Of a DNA stretch of 64,000 nt, positions 16,086 through 24,536 are shown one piece after another. The position numbers were made by a program, and so were the translations under genes. The stretch lies in assembly GCA_963736575.1 (NCBI GenBank), contig CAVTPD010000003.1:868001-932000 (forward strand), read 5' to 3'. The notes under the pieces are model-generated. The model was not told the DNA's origin and searched no databases. It was given only the letters and a program-made list of their open reading frames with translations. The number at the start of each line of letters is the position of its first letter. Position 1 is the stretch's first letter. The DNA is from CAVTPD01 sp963736575. GTDB lineage: Bacteria > Bacteroidota > Bacteroidia > Cytophagales > JAAEPT01.

Positions 16086-17492
16086 TTAAAACAAACTAAA
16101 CTGCATTTCCTTGGCTGTGTTTTCAAAAGTTTCAACTATTAATTCGGGATTTTTTCGCAACCAAGATTTTAATAATCGGTGAATATCTCTGTGGTTCCGT
16201 TGTGGACGGATATTAGGCAACAATTCTTCCAAATTGGTAAACTGAAAGTCTTCGGGAACAAATGCAAAACCTTTGTATATTCCGTCTTCAATTAATATGA
16301 GGGATTTTTCTCCGCTTTCTAAAACCGAACCATAAATTAATTGATTGCCTTGTAATGGCGTATACAAATCAATGGCTTCCAAAACACGTTGGTTGTAATC
16401 TTTTATAGATTCTTCCCCTCCGCAACTTTGCAGACAACTTCTTCCTTCTAAATTAAAACAGGTATTTTCTGCCCATTTGTGTTCACAAAACTTGGGACAC
16501 AAACCATGTTTTTCGCTTATGTATGCGAAGAAATTCTGTACTTCTTTTTCAGAATAAAAGCGTAAAACCGGTGGGTGTTTTTTGGCGTTCTTTACTACAA
16601 AGAACTGTATTATGCCCTCCTGATTGTAGTAATAAGAAAACCCCGATTTTTCTAAAAACTTACGCTGTACTTTGTTAAACATCGGTTGATGTTCTTTAAT
16701 CTCATTAGATTCCAACAAAAGCGCTATTAGTTCATCGTTGGTGACGTGGTATTTTATATCGGCAATTTTACCCAACATCAACAGCTCTTTCCCCGATTTA
16801 TCATTGAAATGCGAAGCCACCCGTTTTTTAATATTCACCGCTTTGCCTACATAAATAATGCTTCCCTTTCTGTCATGAAAATAATATACGCCCGCTTTTT
16901 GAGGTAAGGCTTTATATACTTCTTTATCAATTAATGGCGGAATATTTCCGTGAGAACGTTTGTATTGTAAATCACCGCTTTCAATTAATTCTCTGTTCGT
17001 TTTTAGTAAATGGGCAAACAACTGAACGGTAGCAAAGGCATCACCACCGGCACGGTGTCTACCGTTAATAGCAATATTTAAATCGGCACAAATTTTACCC
17101 AAAGAATACGATTTATGACCCGGTATAATTTTCCGTGAAAGCGAAACCGTACACATTCGTTTTCTTTCGAAGTCTCTTCCAAGCAGTTTATAGGCTCCTT
17201 TAATTATGGAATAATCGAAGTTGGCATTGTGCGCTACAAAATATGCGTCTTTAGTAATGGCTTCTACTTTATCAAGAATGTCCTCAAACAAAGGCGCATT
17301 TTTCACCATTTCATTATCAATCCCCGTTAAGCGGGTAATAAACGGTGGTATATAATTTTCGGGATTGACTAAAGAAGTAAACTCTTTGATTATTTTTTCG
17401 CCATCAAAAAGATACACTGCAATTTCTGTAATGCGGTGTTCGGTGGTTTTATTAGACCCCGTGGTTTCTATATCTACAATGGCGTAATTCAA
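16086..17492 (-). CDS. DnaQ-like 3'-5' exonuclease fused to a UvrC/Cho-type GIY-YIG nuclease
   Basis: The 468-residue protein starts with a DEDDh exonuclease: AIVDIETTG at residue 4, AHNANFDYSIIKGAY near 88, and HRAGGDAFAT near 147. A GIY-YIG domain follows from about residue 193: AGVYYFHDRKGSIIYVGKAV, then NIKKRVASHF. The rest (about 280-468) contains several Cys (CPKFCEHKW, CLQSCGG) but no recognised domain. This fusion is widespread in Bacteroidetes, and related E. coli Cho nicks damaged DNA in excision repair. It is sometimes annotated as DNA polymerase III epsilon, but there is no polymerase-binding evidence here. It probably acts in DNA repair. Confidence 0.88.
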   Translation of the reverse strand: MNYAIVDIETTGSNKTTEHRITEIAVYLFDGEKIIKEFTSLVNPENYIPPFITRLTGIDNEMVKNAPLFEDILDKVEAITKDAYFVAHNANFDYSIIKGAYKLLGRDFERKRMCTVSLSRKIIPGHKSYSLGKICADLNIAINGRHRAGGDAFATVQLFAHLLKTNRELIESGDLQYKRSHGNIPPLIDKEVYKALPQKAGVYYFHDRKGSIIYVGKAVNIKKRVASHFNDKSGKELLMLGKIADIKYHVTNDELIALLLESNEIKEHQPMFNKVQRKFLEKSGFSYYYNQEGIIQFFVVKNAKKHPPVLRFYSEKEVQNFFAYISEKHGLCPKFCEHKWAENTCFNLEGRSCLQSCGGEESIKDYNQRVLEAIDLYTPLQGNQLIYGSVLESGEKSLILIEDGIYKGFAFVPEDFQFTNLEELLPNIRPQRNHRDIHRLLKSWLRKNPELIVETFENTAKEMQFSLF

Positions 17493-17703
17493 AAAGGTAT
17501 TTGTATTCTACGCTGTAATATACCAACTGAATTGTAAAGAGAAAAAAGACAGTTGAAAATGGTTACATATGTATTTTAATAATGTATTCATTTTGAATGA
17601 GATACAAATTAGAGTTGGCTTCGTATTTAATCACTTAGTTAATCAAATTTTATAATCTATCGGTTTTTTTTCTTTATTTACAAACGCTGCATAATCTATA
17701 TAG

Positions 17704-19818
17704 ATGAATAAGTTTCATATTATTAGTTTGTTCTTATTACAATCTATTTTTAACCCCTCTATTGCCCAAAATATTGCAGATAGCTCTAAGAAAGAATTGT
17801 TTCAATTATCCTTGGAAGAATTACTAGACATTAAAGTCCGTTCGGCTAGTAAATTTGATGAGTCCATAAAAGAGATTCCCTATTCTACTTATATTATTAC
17901 TAGGAAAGATATTGATATTTATGGTTACCGAAGCCTTGCTGAGGCTTTACAGCATGTGCCCGGTTTTTATATGTTTGATGACCACACTATGTACAAAGAA
18001 AACTTTGGTGTACGTGGTTTTCATAGAGATGAATGGAATCAGGACATCGTATTTTTGGTGAATGGCATTCGCCAACGTTCCGATTACGACTACAACAATA
18101 AATTATCGTACATTAACGTACCTATTCAATCTATAGAACGAATTGAAGTAATTAAAGGGCCCGCTTCTGTAACCTATGGTAATGGGGCATTTTTTGGTGT
18201 TGTAAATATAATAACCACTAACAATGAAAAGCCTAAAAGTAATGTTTATACCGTAGGGGGTTCACAATCTACTTATGGCGCAGGAATAAATTACAGAGCT
18301 GCTATTGAAGATTTTAATTTAACTATAAATACGGGTTATAAAATTACTAAAGGTATTGAACAGAATTATGAAGATATAAGCGGTGACACCAGTTTGTCTA
18401 CACAAGGTTTCATGAATGAAAATCAAAAATATTTTTCTTTTTATCTTGAAAAAAATGGCTTGTATGCAGGGGCAAGTTTTGATAAGAACAACAGCAATAG
18501 ACCTTCTATTTCCGCGCCCTATATTAGCAAAAACTACGAGGCCAATAGTGATTTTACAGCCAATAGATACGTGCTTGGTATCAATAAACAATTAAATGAT
18601 CGTTTATTGATAAATGCTTCTTATGAATACCAATTTCAGGAAGAAGCATTATTTTTTGATTTTGCTGGTCTAGATAATGATCAGGAATACCAAAACTCTA
18701 AAATCGAATCTTCTCAAATAGATTTTAATATAAAATACCATTTGAATTCTAAGTTTGACTTCAGCATTGGTGGTAGTTTTTTAATGGTTAGTGATTATTA
18801 TGATGTAATTGACGTGCCGCAAGTTGCGCTGGTTAATGTTCACAAGAGCTTAGATTCACCTATGATAAACTGGGGTACCTATGCCCGGATTAAATATCGT
18901 ATCTCTAAAAAATTATCGCTACAAGCTGGCTTAAGGATTGATGAACTTATTAGCTATACGGTTACAACAAAGGAATATTTGGGAACTCAATATGATGGTT
19001 CACAGAATAATTTTGTGGAAGAGAAAAATAATTACCCAGATTTTGGACTTGCTTATATTCCTGAATTTTCCTTTTTCTATTCCATAAACAACAAACATCA
19101 GTTAAAGTTTATTTACGGTGAAGCCATTAATCGTCCCTCTATTTTTAGAGTTCAACAAGCTTCTGAAGGAAATATGCCAGAATATATTTCTAGTCTGGAA
19201 TTAAATTATACTGCTGTATTGGGAAGCAAATTTAAACTGAATACTAGCCTTATTTATAATTACTTACATAATTTGGTTAACATAGAATTTTTAATTGAAA
19301 ATGGTGATCAAACACAAAAAACTAATAATTCAGGGGTATACAGTACTTTAGGTTTTGAAACCGAAATTGAATACAGAATCACCAATAAATTTAGAGTAAG
19401 CACATCTGTTAATTTATATAAAACTAAAAATCATAAATATTCAGAATACCCGGCTTTTTCGCCAAAATTACTGGCTGGTCTAAATCTCTCTTACCAATTG
19501 CAAGAATTTACGTTTGCATTAACTAATGTTTATGTAGGTAGTATGGAGTCTACTTTTGATTATCAACTTCAAGAACCTAACAACCCTAATTCTTCTGCCA
19601 TTGGGAGAATAGGAAATGCTTCACCCGCTTATCTTAATACTGGATTAAATGTAAGGTGGCGGCCAAGCTTTTTAGAGGGATTATTCTGTAATCTCAGAAT
19701 TTCTAATTTATTAGATCAGAAAATGTATTACCCTGTAGGTGATTATAATCCATGGGCAACAAAAGGCACATTAGGCATTAGCCGTACGTACCTATTTACC
19801 TTAGGATATGAGTTCTAA
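17704..19818 (+). CDS. TonB-dependent outer membrane receptor
   Basis: The 704-residue protein has a signal peptide (about residues 1-21, ending FNPSIAQ). A plug domain runs from about 40 to 165 (YSTYIITRKDIDIYGYRSLA, VRGFHRDEWNQDIVFLVNGI, IERIEVIKGPASVTYGNGAF, GVVNIIT). A long beta-barrel ends in the outer-membrane targeting residues FTLGYEF. There is no carboxypeptidase-regulatory N-terminal extension and no SusD partner nearby, so it resembles siderophore, cobalamin or metal receptors more than SusC. The substrate is unknown. It stands alone and converges with the acyl-CoA dehydrogenase (9 bp between stops). Confidence 0.9.
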   Translation: MNKFHIISLFLLQSIFNPSIAQNIADSSKKELFQLSLEELLDIKVRSASKFDESIKEIPYSTYIITRKDIDIYGYRSLAEALQHVPGFYMFDDHTMYKENFGVRGFHRDEWNQDIVFLVNGIRQRSDYDYNNKLSYINVPIQSIERIEVIKGPASVTYGNGAFFGVVNIITTNNEKPKSNVYTVGGSQSTYGAGINYRAAIEDFNLTINTGYKITKGIEQNYEDISGDTSLSTQGFMNENQKYFSFYLEKNGLYAGASFDKNNSNRPSISAPYISKNYEANSDFTANRYVLGINKQLNDRLLINASYEYQFQEEALFFDFAGLDNDQEYQNSKIESSQIDFNIKYHLNSKFDFSIGGSFLMVSDYYDVIDVPQVALVNVHKSLDSPMINWGTYARIKYRISKKLSLQAGLRIDELISYTVTTKEYLGTQYDGSQNNFVEEKNNYPDFGLAYIPEFSFFYSINNKHQLKFIYGEAINRPSIFRVQQASEGNMPEYISSLELNYTAVLGSKFKLNTSLIYNYLHNLVNIEFLIENGDQTQKTNNSGVYSTLGFETEIEYRITNKFRVSTSVNLYKTKNHKYSEYPAFSPKLLAGLNLSYQLQEFTFALTNVYVGSMESTFDYQLQEPNNPNSSAIGRIGNASPAYLNTGLNVRWRPSFLEGLFCNLRISNLLDQKMYYPVGDYNPWATKGTLGISRTYLFTLGYEF

Positions 19819-19827
19819 ACTTAGTGT

Positions 19828-20973
19828 TTAATTTCCTTTTAATACTTCTCTGGCAATTACCATTTGATGGATTTCTGAAGTTCCTTCGTAAATCTGAGTG
19901 ATTTTGGCATCACGCATCATGCGTTCTACATGGTATTCTTTTACATAACCGTAACCACCATGTATTTGAACGGCTTCTGTTGTAATACGCATACAAGCTT
20001 CAGAAGCATAATATTTAGCCATAGCCCCCGCTTTATTATGATCTAAACCTTGGTCTTTTAACGTAGCGGCTTGGTACAACAACAGTTTAGATGCTTCAAT
20101 TTCGGTAGCCATATTGGCCAATTTAAACTGAATGGCTTGGTGTTCAGAAATGGTTTTCCCAAACGACTTTCTGACTTTTGAATATTCTAACGAACGTTCA
20201 TAAGCACCCATAGCAATACCCAAGGCTTGGGCGGCAATTCCTATTCTTCCTCCTTGTAAAATTTCCATAGCCAAACGGAAGCCAAAACCGTCTGGGCCAA
20301 TCTGGTTTTCTTTTGGCACTTTTACATCTTGGAACATTAATGAATGTGTATCTGATGAACGAATACCCATTTTATTTTCTTTCGGGCCTATGGTAAATCC
20401 TGGGTATTCTTTTTCTACAATAAAAGCAGAAATTCCTTTGTACCCTTTGGTTTTATCGGTTTGTGCAAAAACCACTGCATACGCAGAAGTACCTCCGTTT
20501 GTGATCCAATTTTTTGTTCCGTTTAACAAAAAATGATCTCCTTGGTCTATCGCTGTTGTGCTTAAGGAAGTTGCATCCGATCCGGCTTCCGGCTCTGACA
20601 AACCGAAACAACCCAATTTCACACCAGATGCTAAGGGTTTTAAATAGGTTTCTTTTTGGTAATCGGAGCCGTATTTATTAATAGCCCAGTTCACTAATGA
20701 ATTATTCACCGACATGATTACGCCGGCCGATGCATCTACTTTTGAGATTTCGGTCACTGCTAAAACATAGGCCATTTGATCCATGCCAGCTCCACCAAAT
20801 TCTTCGGGAACAAACATGCCTAAAAATCCCAATTCGGCCATTTGCTTAACTTCTTTATGCGGAAAAGTTTTGGTTTCGTCTCTGTCAATAACCCCGGGAA
20901 GCAATACCGTTTCGGCAAATTCTTTAGCAGCTTGTTGTACTGCTTTATGTTCTTCAGATAGTTCGAAATTCAT
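19828..20973 (-). CDS. Acyl-CoA dehydrogenase (short/medium-chain type)
   Basis: The 381-residue flavoenzyme performs the first step of beta-oxidation or branched-chain catabolism. Conserved blocks are GCFGLSEPEAGSDATSL (FAD and substrate region), FLLNGTKNWITNGG, AIQFKLANMATEIEAS and the C-terminal QIHGGYGYVKEY. The catalytic Glu lies in IYEGTSEIHQMVIAREVL, at the position used by short- and medium-chain enzymes. The length is standard. It is transcribed alone and differs from the much longer homologue at 58521. Butyryl-CoA dehydrogenase is the nearest guess, but chain length cannot be set from sequence. Confidence 0.93.
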   Translation of the reverse strand: MNFELSEEHKAVQQAAKEFAETVLLPGVIDRDETKTFPHKEVKQMAELGFLGMFVPEEFGGAGMDQMAYVLAVTEISKVDASAGVIMSVNNSLVNWAINKYGSDYQKETYLKPLASGVKLGCFGLSEPEAGSDATSLSTTAIDQGDHFLLNGTKNWITNGGTSAYAVVFAQTDKTKGYKGISAFIVEKEYPGFTIGPKENKMGIRSSDTHSLMFQDVKVPKENQIGPDGFGFRLAMEILQGGRIGIAAQALGIAMGAYERSLEYSKVRKSFGKTISEHQAIQFKLANMATEIEASKLLLYQAATLKDQGLDHNKAGAMAKYYASEACMRITTEAVQIHGGYGYVKEYHVERMMRDAKITQIYEGTSEIHQMVIAREVLKGN

Positions 20974-21061
20974 ACGCTCAATAGTTTAAATGGAATACAG
21001 CAAAAAGTATGCACAACATAATAATTTATGCATTTTTTATGTAAACAAATAATGATATATG

Positions 21062-21285
21062 AACTTGTATTAAAATTGAAAAGTAGTGAAAAACAAGGGC
21101 CGGCTGAAAATCCCCGATATAGAAGGATTTGGCCGCTCCTACGATTCGACCTTCCCCTGTTCGTTAAAAACGAAATCCCGATTGGATTGGGGCCTGCTCT
21201 AGGCGCAAGTAGCTTTGCCGGTATTTTTTATCTTGTTAGAATTTTCTTGTTGCCGGACCCTTATTATGTTTTAAAATTACAAGTT
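21062..21285. ncRNA. GC-rich, strongly folded intergenic element (candidate ncRNA or MITE)
   Basis: A roughly 220-bp segment stands out by its high GC content in AT-rich surroundings. Its outer arms pair: AACTTGTA (21062-21069) with TACAAGTT (21278-21285), and AAGGGCCGGC (21095-21104) with GCCGG-A-CCCTT (21252-21262, one bulge). Inside are further stems: AAATCC/GGATTT (21108-21113, 21125-21130), TTCGTT/AACGAA (21160-21165, 21169-21174), and CCCC/GGGG enclosing the latter. It lies between the divergent side of an acyl-CoA dehydrogenase gene and the end of an acyl-CoA ligase gene. An 86-codon frame across it (21028-21288) looks fortuitous. It could be a structured RNA or a miniature transposable element; no family was recognised. 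Confidence 0.4.
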
Positions 21286-21303
21286 TAAATGATCAATTTC
21301 AAA

Positions 21304-23082
21304 CTAGCGTTGGTATTCCTGAGAATAAATATCTTCAATAATGTTCGCGTAATTCTGATGAATTATTTTTCGCTTGCATTTTAGCGTTGGTGTTAATTCA
21401 CCAGCTTCAATAGTCCAAAGTTTAGGTAATAAACGGAATTGTTTTATTTTTTCGTATTGAGCAAAATTTTGGTTGTAGCTTTCTTTCTCCCGCTCGAATT
21501 TTTCTAGAATCTGTGGGTTTTTAATCATTTCTTCATCTGAAGTGTAGATTATACCTTTCTGTTTGCAGTATTCTTTTAGGTTATCGAAGGATGGTACAAT
21601 TAAAGCCCCTGGGAATTTTTGACCTTCACCAATTACCATAATCTGTTCAATAAGAACACTTTCTTTAAATTTATTTTCTAAGACTTGTGGTGCAACGTAT
21701 TTGCCACCAGAGGTTTTAAACATCTCTTTTTTACGGTCGGTAATTTTTAGAAATCTTCCTTCTACAATTTCCCCTATATCTCCTGTATGGAACCAACCTT
21801 CCGCATCAATTACTTCGGCTGTTTTTTCGGGTTTGTTATAATACCCTTTCATAATATGCGGCCCACGTGAAAGTATTTCACCATCTTCGGCAATTTTAAC
21901 TTCAACTCCTTTTAATAATGGCCCAACTGTTCCAACTCTGTTATTTTCGTCATCGTATCTGTTTACGGCAATAACTGGCGAAGTTTCTGTAAGGCCGTAG
22001 CCTTCCATAATTCTAACATTGGCGGCGTTAAAAACGGTTGCTAATCTTGGTTGTAATGCGGCACTACCAGATACAATAGCTTTTACATTTCCACCTAAAG
22101 CTTCTCTCCATTTGCTAAAGATTAATTTGTTAGCCAGCTTAAGCTGAATGTTATATAAAAACCCCTGATTTTCGTCTATTTTATAGTTGAGGCCCAATTC
22201 TAAAGCCCAGAAAAAGAGCTTCCTTTTTATACCGCTTAATTCTAAACCTTTTGCATAAATTTTATCGTATACTTTTTCTAGAAGTCTGGGCACTGTTGTA
22301 AATATGTACGGCTTAACTTCTTTCAGGTTATCGGCAATGGTTTCCATGCTTTCGGCATAATAAATACCCACGCCACCATTTACATACACATAAGTAACCA
22401 TCCTTTCAAAAACATGGCAAAGCGGTAAAAAGCTTAAACAAGTATCTTTACTGGTAATGGGTAGTACTTCCATAGAAGCCTTTACATTAGAAAGCAGGTT
22501 GTTATGCGTTAACATTACGCCTTTTGGTGCACCTGTGGTACCAGACGTATAAATAAGTGTTAATAAATCTTCGCTATTAACAGCATCTGATTTTTGCTGA
22601 AGTTCTTCTTGTTTTTGAGAACCTTCACCCAATTGAAGAATTTCTTTCCAGTTTTTAGCACCCGTTACTTGATCAATAGTATAGATGGCCTTTATTTCTG
22701 GTATATCTTTAATGGCTCTACTTACTTTGTGAAAAAGCTCTGCATTCTGAACAATTACTATTTTAACTTCCGCATCATTCAAAATGTATTTGTAATCTTC
22801 TTCCGTAATAGTAGGGTAAAGAGGCACACTTACGGCAGCGGCTTGTTGTATGCCTAAATCCATCATTATCCATTCCGGACAGTTAAAGGAAACCAAAGCA
22901 ACCTTTTGCTGAGGGTCTACACCTAATTCTAGAAGCCCCAACGCAAAATGCTTAGATGTTTTAATTACCTGGTCTGTTGAATAATTAAGCCAAGTTCCGT
23001 TTTCTTTCTTAGACAGTGAATCAATTCTTGAATATTGTTCCTGCTGATTATATATGGTATCAAATAGCCTTGTAACTCTCAT
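21304..23082 (-). CDS. Long-chain fatty acid-CoA ligase (AMP-forming)
   Basis: The 592-residue adenylate-forming enzyme activates fatty acids to acyl-CoA. It has the AMP-binding loop LIYTSGTTGAPKGVMLTHNN near residue 175, the motif GYGLTETSPV near 355, and the hinge WFHTGDIGEIVEGRFLKITD followed by RKKEMFKTSGGKYVAP near 430-460. It belongs to the FadD15-like long-chain group rather than the E. coli FadD type. It feeds the beta-oxidation enzymes encoded at 54-60 kb. A large palindrome (23235-23266) lies about 150 bp upstream in the divergent promoter region. Confidence 0.93.
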   Translation of the reverse strand: MRVTRLFDTIYNQQEQYSRIDSLSKKENGTWLNYSTDQVIKTSKHFALGLLELGVDPQQKVALVSFNCPEWIMMDLGIQQAAAVSVPLYPTITEEDYKYILNDAEVKIVIVQNAELFHKVSRAIKDIPEIKAIYTIDQVTGAKNWKEILQLGEGSQKQEELQQKSDAVNSEDLLTLIYTSGTTGAPKGVMLTHNNLLSNVKASMEVLPITSKDTCLSFLPLCHVFERMVTYVYVNGGVGIYYAESMETIADNLKEVKPYIFTTVPRLLEKVYDKIYAKGLELSGIKRKLFFWALELGLNYKIDENQGFLYNIQLKLANKLIFSKWREALGGNVKAIVSGSAALQPRLATVFNAANVRIMEGYGLTETSPVIAVNRYDDENNRVGTVGPLLKGVEVKIAEDGEILSRGPHIMKGYYNKPEKTAEVIDAEGWFHTGDIGEIVEGRFLKITDRKKEMFKTSGGKYVAPQVLENKFKESVLIEQIMVIGEGQKFPGALIVPSFDNLKEYCKQKGIIYTSDEEMIKNPQILEKFEREKESYNQNFAQYEKIKQFRLLPKLWTIEAGELTPTLKCKRKIIHQNYANIIEDIYSQEYQR

Positions 23083-23234
23083 AGCAATTGAAGTTTAACT
23101 TTAAATATTACAAAAATTATTCCCGAAAATTATCTTCAAGCCAAAAAATATTCGGTTTCAGGACTAAATATATAATTATAATTAAGCAGTATAAACCGCT
23201 TATATATTCTATTATAATCAGTTAGAAGACTAAA

Positions 23235-23266
23235 AGTATGTCTTGATTTAGAAATCAAGACATACT
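23235..23266. promoter_or_regulatory. 32-bp perfect palindrome between divergent genes
   Basis: AGTATGTCTTGATTT and AAATCAAGACATACT form a perfect 15-bp inverted repeat around AG. It lies 153 bp upstream of the acyl-CoA ligase start and 72 bp upstream of the lipoprotein start. Because both flanking genes read away from it, it is not needed as a terminator. An operator or a 5'-UTR hairpin of the lipoprotein transcript is more likely. Confidence 0.55.
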
Positions 23267-23337
23267 GAGATATATTTTAATTGTTTAATTTTTAATTGAA
23301 GCGTTATTTAGAAGCATCTAATTATTAACTCTTTATT

Positions 23338-24117
23338 ATGAAAAAAAAATTATCGCTTTTAGGTTGTACAGTTCTTTTAGCTGCTGCCTTAGTTTCTTGT
23401 AAAAAGAATGATGACAATTCAAATGGTGCACAAGGTTCTGAAACCGTTAGCCCCAATTACCAATACAAAAATGCTGGTGGTGCTCTAGTTGCCGTAAATA
23501 CCAAAACGGATGTTGATGCCCAAATTCCAGATCAATTAGGAAGTGAATTTGGTGATGCTTTTAACGATGTTCAGATTGATTTTATTACGGCAGTAGCTGT
23601 ATTCTTTGATGGGGAAAATGCTGAATCTAATCTAGATGCAGGTACAGTTACATTTGCAAACGCTAACTTAAAAAAATACGATAACAATTCTTATGTGTTG
23701 GTAAACAGCGACCAATCTATTGAAGCCAGTGATGCAAAAAGCTGGATGGTGGAAGGTAAAGATGATGTTCCTGCCATATCTTACACCAACACCATGGCGT
23801 ATCCTTCTGTTTCCTCTTTTGATGGTGAAGTAACTATTGCTAAAGGTGAAGCGTTCACCTTGTCTTATGGTTCTGTTTATTCAGCAGATAGCGTTTTAAT
23901 AGTTATTGCTAAAGGTGATGTTTATCTACAAAAAACAGTGGGTGGTACTATGAGTTCGGTTACGTTTACCGCAGATGAAACTTCTAAATTAGAGAGTGGA
24001 GATAAGACTTTAGTTCAAGTAACGCCGTACAATTTAAATCCACAAGAATTTGAGGGTAAGGATTATTACTTTATCAATCAAACCACATACAGCAGTTATT
24101 CTGCTACAGTAGAATAA
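23338..24117 (+). CDS. Lipoprotein of unknown function
   Basis: The 259-residue protein has a textbook lipoprotein signal (AAALVSCKKN, lipidated Cys at residue 21) followed by an Asn/Asp/Ser-rich tether. The mature part is acidic and predicted beta-rich, with no cysteine and no recognised domain. Repeated phrases such as VYSADSVLIVIAKGDVYLQK suggest an Ig-like or sandwich fold. It has its own promoter region containing a large palindrome, and a terminator shared with the convergent cupin gene. It is probably outer-membrane anchored. Confidence 0.8.
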   Translation: MKKKLSLLGCTVLLAAALVSCKKNDDNSNGAQGSETVSPNYQYKNAGGALVAVNTKTDVDAQIPDQLGSEFGDAFNDVQIDFITAVAVFFDGENAESNLDAGTVTFANANLKKYDNNSYVLVNSDQSIEASDAKSWMVEGKDDVPAISYTNTMAYPSVSSFDGEVTIAKGEAFTLSYGSVYSADSVLIVIAKGDVYLQKTVGGTMSSVTFTADETSKLESGDKTLVQVTPYNLNPQEFEGKDYYFINQTTYSSYSATVE

Positions 24118-24150
24118 TAGTTCAGCAGCATTTTTAATCTATTTTTAGTG

Positions 24151-24174
24151 CCGGGGTTTCATTTAAAACTCCGG
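24151..24174. terminator. Terminator between convergent lipoprotein and cupin genes
   Basis: CCGGGGTTT (24151-24159) and AAACTCCGG (24166-24174) form a 9-bp stem with one G-U pair and a 6-nt loop, followed by TATTTATTTT. It can serve both flanking genes. Confidence 0.7.
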
Positions 24175-24177
24175 TAT

Positions 24178-24516
24178 TTATTTTATCACATTTTCTACCC
24201 GTTCAACTTTATCAAATTTAGAAAGCGTTAAACGTACAATACTTTCTTCAATGGCAATTAAATCGTGTGGAATGTTAGCGTCTAAAGCAATTAAATCTCC
24301 TTTTTGCAAATTCTGAACAGAACCTTCTACACCAAAATCTATTTTACCTTCAAAAATTTCAACAACAATGGGATAAGGCGCTTTGTGTTCTTTCATGCAC
24401 TGGCCCTTTTTCATTGCTATACGGATTTCTTTAGAAGTTTCTGTTTCTATCAAAACTTGGATAGCTGGTTTTTCGGGATTAAAAACTAGGTTTTCTGTTA
24501 GTGATGCTGTTTTCAT
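24178..24516 (-). CDS. Small cupin-domain protein
   Basis: The 112-residue single-domain cupin has the first motif in the region GQCMKEHKAPYPIVVEIFEG and the second in LQKGDLIALDANIPHDL. It keeps His residues in both motifs but lacks the complete HxH set, so metal binding is uncertain. It has no signal peptide. It lies 20 bp downstream of the TPR gene and is probably co-transcribed with it. Many such proteins are small-molecule binders or sensors; no specific role is assigned. Confidence 0.8.
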   Translation of the reverse strand: MKTASLTENLVFNPEKPAIQVLIETETSKEIRIAMKKGQCMKEHKAPYPIVVEIFEGKIDFGVEGSVQNLQKGDLIALDANIPHDLIAIEESIVRLTLSKFDKVERVENVIK

Positions 24517-24536
24517 AAAAATAGATTTCTAAATAG

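Noticed and set aside
21028..21288. 86-codon plus-strand frame over the GC-rich island
   Set aside because: No recognisable family, unusual composition, and the DNA is better explained by complementary arms forming a folded element.
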